From contig NC_088326.1 in assembly GCF_910592395.1 (NCBI RefSeq), forward strand, positions 10,791,001 through 10,855,000: 64,000 nt of DNA, in the 5' to 3' direction. A program made the translations under genes and the position numbers. The DNA is from Lineus longissimus. Taxonomy: Eukaryota > Nemertea > Pilidiophora > Heteronemertea > Lineidae. The notes below the pieces were generated by a model. It worked only from the letters and a program-made list of their open reading frames with translations, was not told the origin of the DNA and did no database searches. This document shows positions 34,196 to 64,000 of this stretch, one piece after another. Every line of letters begins with the position of its first letter. Within the stretch, counting starts at the first letter, position 1.

Positions 34196-36135
34196 ATGAT
34201 GAAAGGGTTAATTTATTGTCAACAAAAATACAGGCGCAGAAAATCAATCGCTGGAATCGTGGCATATGCAAACTGAAATTCTCTTCAACCTCGGGATCGT
34301 GTCACAAGAGTCCATAACAGTCACGCGTATACACAACTAGTGCCGACCTCCCAGCCAGCGCAATACCAGAGAGATCTAGGGCAAACACATTCATAATAAA
34401 TTCAGACTTTGCCTTGGATTACAATAATAGAGAAATCGATAGAGTTTACAGTTGTGGCTCATTGTGTGTGTGATGTTTGAATAGGGGACCTCGATATTGC
34501 GACACTAGTCTTAGAGATGGAGAGAAATGAGAGAGGGAGGGTCAGATTGCGTATTAACAGTTTGGGCCAGGGTTCCGCAATTTCAAAACTGAAACCTGCC
34601 AAGCACCATTTCGATACTGATCCATAATCAAACGTCAATTTCAAGTATGTACAGGTTTGAGAAAATACTCTATGAGCTATCATGAGCCTACTCAGAAAGT
34701 GGGATTTCCCATGTTATTTCCGTGGTGAATTTCAATCATTGCGTTTTGATGTGTTTTCAATGTTGAGGGGTTAGAAAATGACCCCCAGGCCCAAGATTCA
34801 GCTGTGGGCTTTTATACATAGACATATGGTTGTTTATCCTCAGAATTCTGCTCCGGATGGACTTCCCGGTGAAGTGTTTTAGCTTTGAGGTATATATATA
34901 CTTAAAGCCTGCTTCTTTCTGATTTAGCCGTCAAAGTTGTGAGAGAGGTTTTAAATACTGCATCTATGTGGGGTCAAAAATGGGTAATTTTGGTATGAAT
35001 ATTTGCTGGTGAAAGGGTAGAATGAGCACAACTCTGTTTGAACTTTGATATTTGCTCTTGGGGGGAGGTGGGGGGGCTCACCGTCTCGCTATTCTAATCA
35101 CTAACCCACCACGTTGCCGACCAATTCCCGGCGATGAGACAGAGTCAGAAGCAGATCAGGAACGATAAATACATTTTATTCATGGCACACCTTCGACTTC
35201 TTTTGGCAATAATCACAAATCACCTCTCCTGCTGTCAACTCCACAGAGGGATTGTTTCCATGGTGACTATGATGATGGCTCCTCGGTACTTGCAGGACAC
35301 TATTCATGATCATTTATCATTGGTTATTTGGTTTCCATGGTGCTGAGATATGAGAGTGGAATGTCAGTGAATAAGGTCAGACAACAGGTGAATATCGAAA
35401 TTGCGGTGATGCGGCCATCCTCTTAGTTATGGAGGGAGGCGGGCACCTAAATTCCCGTTGGAATACTCATGCCTAAGCGATGAGAATGAGATAAGTGATT
35501 GGCAGAGAAAGAGTAGACGGTCCGGCATCAACAGATTTAGTGTTAAAAAGCCCCCTATGTTCAATAATTGGAACTAAGTTCAATCAGTCTAATTCAGATT
35601 TTGCATATTCTTTAGTGAGTATATTCTTGGTGGTATATTTCATGCATTTCCATCGTCATGGAAGAAGAAAGTACCTCGCCCGTTCTGGTATAAGCCCTAA
35701 TGAGATTCTCAGAATCAGGCCTAGTCTGGTTGAATCATGTTTTGCCTGCATGCCATGATGAGTAATCATGAGATGTCAGCTGGCCAGGCCTGTAACATGT
35801 ATAACGAGCTGATAAGGCCTATACTATGTATAATGAGCGGAGTGATGTACATATTGTACCTGATGTTGCAGAACAGATGATAATAAGTACGGACTCTACA
35901 TGCACTCTGCGAGACTAATCGGCAAGCTTCCAGCAAATAATCCAGTTATGAGTCAGGTGTGGAATATTAGTGTATTCATTTTGCTTCAGACATGTGTACA
36001 GTGGCATTGAGGATGGATATTTTTCATTTGGATTTCAAAAGGAGGGGTGGGTTTGGGTCAAAATGCGGCTAGGTCGGCAGCTTTAGAATATGTGCAATGG
36101 GGAGGAGCATGTGGATGAGCCTGGTGAGGATTGAG
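34196..36135. other. Non-coding sequence
   Basis: No gene or repeat family was recognised. It lies just upstream of the acceptor that precedes PI4KB coding exon 1 and may be intronic. Confidence 0.45.
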
Positions 36136-36360
36136 ACAGACATGTGAATATGTAAACAGACATGTGAACATGTAAACAGACATGTGAACAGACATGTGAA
36201 CATGTGAACAGACATGTGAACATGTAAATAGACATGTGAACATGTGAACAGACATGTGAACATGTAAACAGACATGTGAACATGTGAACATGTAAACAGA
36301 CATGTTCACATGTAAACAGACATGTGAACAGACATGTTCACATGTGAACAGACATGTGAA
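36136..36360. repeat. ACATGTGAACATGTAAACAG minisatellite
   Basis: Tandem copies of ACAGACATGTGAACATGTAA-type units with 12- and 20-bp variants. The units contain TGTTTAC on the minus strand (a forkhead-type core) and, at two places, AGACATGTTC. Three overlapping minus-strand frames of 66-83 codons, rich in M, F, T, C, S, H and V, are translations of this repeat and not genes. Confidence 0.85.
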
Positions 36361-37019
36361 TGGATGTAGGAATTCTAGTCTTGTACGTGCATGTCGTGGA
36401 GCACTAACATTGGGCGGGTCATCCTGAACCTCCTGGTCTATACTTCCTTAAACGTAGCCGGGGTTGGTGATATGTACAAAAACCTTGCTGGTCAAGATGT
36501 GGGCGGGTCTGATGGGTCTGTTTTGCTTTTGAGCAGATGGTCGTCATGAGTGTTGATGTTGGAAGTACTGTTGTTTGGCTTCAGTCCCTGAAATATTTGG
36601 CATTTCTGCATGACGTGGATGAGTCTGATTTCATTGATGTAAGACCGGTTCTGAACCAGCTCGATATGGAGCAGGGGATCTTAAAAGTGCCATTCATCAT
36701 GTTCAGTTTGGATAGAAAGAGGTTGGCGACATCCTGTTGTCCAGTGGTCATGACATCTTGTTCCGCTCTTCCAGCTTGGCCGTTTTCAAGTTTGTACAAT
36801 GACCAGTCTTACATCAGTGAAACCAGAGTATATTCAGATGTGTTCTTTTATGGTTATATCAATATAACTTGCGTCTCATTTTCAGGCAACTGTATTAACT
36901 TCGAATGTTTTTGAGACCACTCAAGACCACAATATTTTTTGGTGCCTAAATATTTTTCTATTCTCGTGTTGTTTGTTTGTTATATCTTTCTCATTTTGTT
37001 TGTTTGTTATATCTTTCAG
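36361..37019 (+). other. Non-coding sequence before PI4KB acceptor
   Basis: A 125-codon frame at 36537-36914 shows no family features. The end is a polypyrimidine tract. TTTGTTTGTTATATCTTTC occurs twice (near 36970 and 36998), and the second copy leads into CAG at 37017-37019, a strong splice acceptor. Confidence 0.5.
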
Positions 37020-37137
37020 ACTGCATCCACTGAAAATCTAGTCACAACGCAATAAAACGCAGACCAACGAGAAATCATCAAATCTTCACAAGGCCATCAG
37101 AACCTTTGTCGTTAAACGTCGGATATAAATCGCATAA
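37020..37137 (+). other. PI4KB 5' UTR, part in exon with first coding block
   Basis: The exon is inferred to begin after TATATCTTTCAG. An in-frame TAA lies directly before the ATG at 37138, so the coding sequence cannot extend farther 5' in this exon. The most 5' exon or exons and the promoter are not established. Confidence 0.6.
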
Positions 37138-59236
<22,099 letters not shown>

Positions 59237-59269
59237 TCGTTGCTCGAAATGATCTAGACTCCTCTGCTG

Positions 59270-59600
59270 TATCATGAATGCTCTGCTGTATGCTGTACTT
59301 TGAAAAGGACACTCAGTACCCTGCTGTACACTGTACTTTGATAAGGACACTCAGTATTCTGCTGTACGCTGTACTTTGAAAAGGACACTCAGTACCCTGC
59401 TGTATGCTGTACTTTGAAAAGGACACTCAGTACCCTGCTGTATGCTGTACTTTGAAAAGGACACTCGGTACCCTGCTGTACGCTGTACTTCAAAAAGGAC
59501 ACTCAGTACCCTGCTGTACGCTGTACTTTGAAAAGGACACTCAGTATTCTGCTGTACGCTGTACTTTGAAAAGGACATTCTGTACTCTGTACTTCAAAAG
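59270..59600. repeat. 38-bp minisatellite in PI4KB 3' UTR
   Basis: About eight copies of CTGTACTTTGAAAAGGACAC followed by TCAGTACCCTGCTGTACG, with a 38-bp period (for example 59293 and 59331). Copies differ by a few bases. It begins within 50 bases of the stop codon and is therefore almost surely transcribed. Confidence 0.9.
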
Positions 59601-60047
59601 ATCACAAGTTGCCCTACTTGGACAAGACATTCGGAAAGCTGATATTCTCTGCACTTTGGACAGAACTGTTCGTTGTGTTTGAATGGAGAAGTTTTGGAAC
59701 TCTGCCGTATTATCTTAAAAATCTTCTGCTATGCTTCCTCAAAAAAAATTTTATGTGGTAAAAAACTGGATGAAATTTCATAAAACATCAAGACGAAAAT
59801 TTAAATTTTTTTTCTCACTAATCATGAAGTGAACGGATGTGAAATTTTGCTGTCCGCGGTATCAGTTGAAATTAGTAAAAAAAAAGTTCACCTGAACCCG
59901 GCAAACTTCTGACAACGTATTCACCGCTTCTGAAAAAACGTAACTAAACCTAGTAGATTTTATTTTATGCTGTAAATACCTTCTAAGTTATAGGCCTATC
60001 GTTTCGACATATTTCTTGCAATGCTATTTAGATATTTCTTGCTGGTA

Positions 60048-60053
60048 AATAAA
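60048..60053 (+). terminator. Candidate polyadenylation signal AATAAA
   Basis: The first canonical hexamer downstream of the PI4KB stop in an AT-rich setting. A second one lies at 60860-60865. Confidence 0.4.
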
Positions 60054-60079
60054 TTACTCGCATTTCTTGAATTATACCA

Positions 60080-62458
60080 AAAGATATTGGAGATCGAATT
60101 TTTTTATATGTTACAACATTTTGGGATAGATTATCAAAACATTAAATCTAAAATAACATGAGTAAAATAACCAAAAAAAGGAAAGAAAATACTACATATA
60201 TTTGATAAAATCAACAAATTTGAAGTCACATGATACCATGCTGATAGAAAATGCTGAGTGCTTTTATCTGTCGACAGACAGGTTGTTCCAAAAAAATTCA
60301 CAAGGGAGTTTTGGATACTCTTGGGATATGCTCTGCTTCAAATTCTTAATATTCTTAAAAGCTAACCTCAACCAGTTCAGAAGGAGTGCCATGCATGTAT
60401 GCTACTAAATTCAAAGTAAATAATTTGAGGTATTGACGGTGTTTCAAACTAAACGATAATTTTTTCAGAGATGCCCTGTATTCCAGTGTTCTTCACAGTG
60501 TTTTCTCAAGGTAGGGTGGAACACTTGTTTATTCAAGAAGTTTTGCCAGTGTGCCACACAAGGTAGGGTTGCCAGCAATATTAGGTAGGGTGGGCCCACA
60601 TAAACCCTTTGAAAAATTCTAGAGCAAGGGGGGGGTGGTATTATAAAGCTGCCAAGGTAGGATGGGCCGCCCTGAAATACGCCTTGTGGTGAATACTGGG
60701 TATCATGAGTCGGAATGGAATACATTGCATTTGTGACGTAAGGGCAAGTACACATATGAATGATTAGTGATTGAATATTCATGCATACGCTATTGAGATT
60801 CAAATTGTTCATGAATATTCATAGAACCTGCTATATAGTATTCTTGTAAATCTTTGTAAAATAAATGCGTTACAATCTGGCTTGTAAATTATTGTATGAT
60901 ATAAATCGCTGTCATCCCTATTCTTCAGAAATGGGACGTCCTTCTTCCATTAATGGACTGTCCTATTCCCCAGCAATGGGGATGTTAATATGTAAATTTC
61001 AAACTATCACTACCACTGTTCAGAAATGGACTCTTCCACCGATTGATCTGGACCAATCCATTCACTTTATAGGGTTGTCCGTGTGTAAATAGGCTGAATA
61101 TCAGTGACTTTTCCTGAAATCTCGTTTCAAGTTTCTTGATTTTTGATACGCTGGAAATTTCCAGCAATTTGGGTAGAAACAAGAATGGTAAGAACTAATC
61201 CTTGTGAGACATTTTACGAATCTTGTGTCAAGATTTTTATACTGGTATAAAGGGGATCGTCAGGTATTTTTATACTGGTATAAAGGGGGATACTACATGC
61301 ATGTTGAAACGTACTAAAAAAGAAATTAACGCCTAATATCAAGGTTGTACATTTCCAAGATAATACTCAGTGGGCAAGCACAAAAGCGAACAAGTACTGG
61401 TTGTCATGGTGACCACCTTGGTTGCTATGGTGACCATAACCATTTGTAAGAAATGAATGAGTTTTGATTCCGTATATTCTACATATCTGTGTATGGCTAA
61501 TGGAAATGTACCATTTGTGCTGGGTGGGGGAAATGTTGGCCCACCTGATTTCCTATTCAGTCAGGTCTCTTCCTTGAAATTCTTGCCATGGTTGCTATAG
61601 AAACAGCTACCATGGTAACAGTTTCTATGGTGACTATAAAAAATCAAACAGATTTTTTGGAATTGTCATGTTAGGAGGCCTACGGCATTATACTGGTAGA
61701 ACATTCTTGAAAATTGAAACTCTTTGAAAAAGAATTTGTTAATTAAGTATTCTGGTCATTTTCATGGCTAAAAAGGCTTGTACCTTGTCCCCATAACTAT
61801 GAATTGTGTAGCTCTATATGTAGTGTCTTCTTATGAAAGAGGCTTATTTTGACTGGGTTCGAGGTTGAACCTATACTTTCAGATTGAAGAAAAATGAGAT
61901 TGAAAGTTTTTTTAATTTGAACCTTTTCAAGATTAAAACGTTTGCTCTAAATTACCCCTTAAAGCAAATATGGACTGTTCCATTTCAAAGAATTGCTGTC
62001 TGTTTGGATTGATCCATTGTTTGTTTTGATGGGTTCCGTTCCAGGGCAATATGACTCAGAGGACAGAAGTCAACCATCTGTAGATAACAAATGTTCCAAT
62101 TACCCCTGGAAGCAATTATGAACTGTTCCATCTCTATGTATTGCTATATGGTGGAATATTCCATTGTGTTTTCGAGGGGTTCCAAGTTGATTTGACTGGA
62201 AGTCAACATTTCTGTAGATAATAATCAATCGGTATGATGAAAGGTTTTTAAAATGTAATAAAATCATAAGTTACAAAGAATTTAGTTGTTAGTTGTCTCT
62301 GGTTTTGTTCAATTTTGTCAATCTGTACTGACACAATATTTGACACAGCATCCTATATCAAAAGGTTTTTCACCTCTATTTAACACTAATATAGGAAGCC
62401 TCCGTAGGCAAAAGCGGCCAAAAGTCATTCTGAAAAAACTGAGATAACTATAGTAAAT
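60080..62458. other. Non-coding sequence downstream of PI4KB
   Basis: No gene was recognised. Around 61398-61640 there are several GTTGCTATGGTGAC-like motifs. Confidence 0.5.
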
Positions 62459-62893
62459 GTCTTTGGAGCATCCTCGAACAACACACAACCCCTGGTGGAA
62501 GATGATCCACCTGAGACAGACTGTTGTCTTTGGAACATCCTTGGACAACACACAACCCCTGGTGTAAGTCCCTCCACCTGAGACAGACTGTTGTCTTTGG
62601 AGCATCCTGGAACAACACACAACCCCTGGTGGGAGACGATCCACCTGAGACAGACTGTTGTCTTTGGAGCATCCTGGAACAACACACAACCCCTGGTGGA
62701 AGATGATCCACCTGAGACAGACTGTTGTCTTTGGAGTATCCTGGGACAACACACAACCCCTGGTGGAAGATGATCCACCTGAGACAGACTGTTGTCTTTG
62801 GAGCATCCTGGAACAACACACAACCCCTGGTGGAAGACGCTCCTCCTGAGATAGACCGTTGTCTTAGAGTATCCTGGGACAACAAACAACCCC
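62459..62893. repeat. 67-bp minisatellite
   Basis: Six and a half copies of a 67-bp unit starting GTCTTTGGAGCATCCTGGAA and including CAACCCCTGGTGG and CCACCTGAGACAGACTGTT; starts at 62459, 62526, 62593, 62660, 62727 and 62794. The unit has almost no stop codon in any minus-strand frame. Since 67 leaves a remainder of 1 on division by three, three overlapping minus-strand frames of 145-167 codons stay open. I treat them as by-products. Confidence 0.92.
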
Positions 62894-63204
62894 CTTTTTT
62901 ATACGCTGTGTTTTTATCATTTTATTATCATTTTTACAAGTCAGTTTTGTTAGTTTTATACATTGATTTTCACTTGTACATTGCTACCTAATTAACTCTT
63001 GCGAGTCGCATAGGTTGATAAGCTGATTAGACAAGAAGTTGTCTATCACATAATACATCCGTGCCGTGTCCAATCAAACCTGTCTCCCCTACTTTGTCTT
63101 CAGGGTCAGGTTGTTAAAACAAGTTTTGTCACTAATGCCACCAACTCAACTTGGTGCAATCTCCTTCAGTATTGTTCTAAACAACCATGTCCAGACCCTA
63201 GACC
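62894..63204. other. Non-coding sequence
   Basis: No gene or repeat family was recognised. Confidence 0.5.
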
Positions 63205-63290
63205 GGTGTAACATCTGTGGTTGTTCCCCATGTGTCCGTGTTTCCAAACAAAAGGCAGCTAGAGAGACCACGACTTTTCAATAGGGGGGA
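63205..63290. repeat. Interspersed repeat, uninterrupted copy
   Basis: GGTGTAACATCT, GTGTTTCCAAACAA and GACTTTTCAATAGGGG follow one another as at 5134-5310, but without the 71-bp insert found there. The single GGCAGCTAGAGAGACC corresponds to the duplicated flank at 5 kb. Confidence 0.55.
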
Positions 63291-64000
63291 TACACAGAAA
63301 AACTTGTCAATCTATTTTTGAGCGTTCCCAAACAATGAGGGGAAACACTCAAAAACAGAAACACTCAAAAACATTACACCGGCACTGGCCCGCCCTACTA
63401 CAAGTAGAGCGTAGCGGATCGAAGCCTATTTCAATGGACCAGTCCAGACCAAGGCTAGAGATTAATTTGGCGACGTCATATAGCATTGGCGCGAGTGACA
63501 ATTTTTAATCAGACTCAAGCTAGAGATCGTCTGATCAGGTGGGGGGGGGGGGGGGGGATTAGCATTGTCGATGTTCGTGGTCCTTGGAATATTTCTAAAA
63601 TAACGGATGCCTATTTTTTGTGCTGGGTTTTACGTTAGGCTCATAAATGACATCAACAAGGATTTTCCTTTTTAAAACGGATACCTTTAAGTCACTGTAT
63701 TCTTAGCAGACATGTACCGCGACTTCGTCAAAGAATCTCTTACCAATGCTAATTCGTAAGAATTTTGCAAGAGGAAGTACTACAGCAAAGGAAAACGCAA
63801 TTTGATGGTAACTGTGGACATGACCACGATGCACAATGTAGCATGCAGCCAAACAACGAGTACCGATACTTTTTTCGCGAATAAATACTGACAAATATCT
63901 CTCCAATTTATAGAATACATGTGTATCTTATCCCATATCTTATGTTATTCAGGGCCGTTTTTAACTTTTGGCCCACAGAACACCACTTTCACTCTCAGAA
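63291..64000. other. Non-coding sequence
   Basis: A G run of about 18 lies near 63541-63557. No gene was recognised before the window ends. Confidence 0.5.

Larger units (their letters stand above)
59237..60075 (+). other. PI4KB 3' UTR (extent inferred)
   Basis: Follows the stop. The first 350 bases are mostly a 38-bp minisatellite. The first good polyadenylation signal is AATAAA at 60048-60053; another is at 60860-60865. The true end cannot be fixed from sequence. Confidence 0.5.

Noticed and set aside
36058-36309. Met/Phe/Thr/Cys/His-rich minus-strand frames
   Set aside because: They are translations of the ACATGT minisatellite and are open in three frames.
62318-62889. Three overlapping minus-strand frames of 145-167 codons
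   Set aside because: All are translations of the same 67-bp minisatellite in different frames. A real gene would favour one frame.

Overview
The window looks like nuclear DNA of an invertebrate animal. It is moderately AT-rich, gene-sparse, full of short non-autonomous transposons and minisatellites, and its only recognisable gene has GT-AG introns. I cannot name the species. The protein aligns closely with vertebrate PI4KB through the core, so an invertebrate deuterostome or a mollusc-like animal are both possible. No bacterial, viral, CRISPR or organellar content was seen.

The one convincing gene is a complete phosphatidylinositol 4-kinase beta (PI4KB, PI4KIIIbeta) on the + strand. I reconstructed eleven coding exons from 37138 to 59236. 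All join in frame at consensus splice sites and give a 930-residue protein. It has a long divergent N-terminus, the PIK helical region, a Ser-rich linker, and a C-terminal lipid kinase domain with the catalytic DRHN and an unusual DYG (family DFG). A strong splice acceptor at 37019/37020 means the transcript begins farther upstream. Promoter-like sequence with a good donor at 11857/11858 and a CRE/CCAAT cluster near 31 kb are candidate starts, but neither is proven.

Layout: 1-11.5 kb is dense in small elements: a TTAA-flanked piggyBac-like MITE, two back-to-back foldback elements, TA-flanked mini-elements, tRNA-derived SINE sequence, and an NRF1-type promoter motif at 4.1 kb. 11.5-20 kb holds the candidate first exon and a 61-bp near-perfect hairpin at 14.05-14.21 kb. 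20.2-24.9 kb is a large GCTAG-rich array, a 69-bp higher-order repeat made of three related subunits. 25-37 kb is non-coding with further MITEs, SINEs and minisatellites. 37-59 kb is PI4KB. Intron 4 holds a second GCTAG-rich field (42.3-47.0 kb) whose period changes in blocks (41, 128, about 46, 21 bp). Introns 1, 9 and 10 carry pogo-like MITEs, and intron 7 carries a LINE reverse-transcriptase fragment. The 3' UTR contains a 38-bp minisatellite. 60-64 kb is non-coding, with a 67-bp minisatellite that is open in several frames.

Most open frames outside PI4KB are repeat translations or chance frames, and I do not call them genes.
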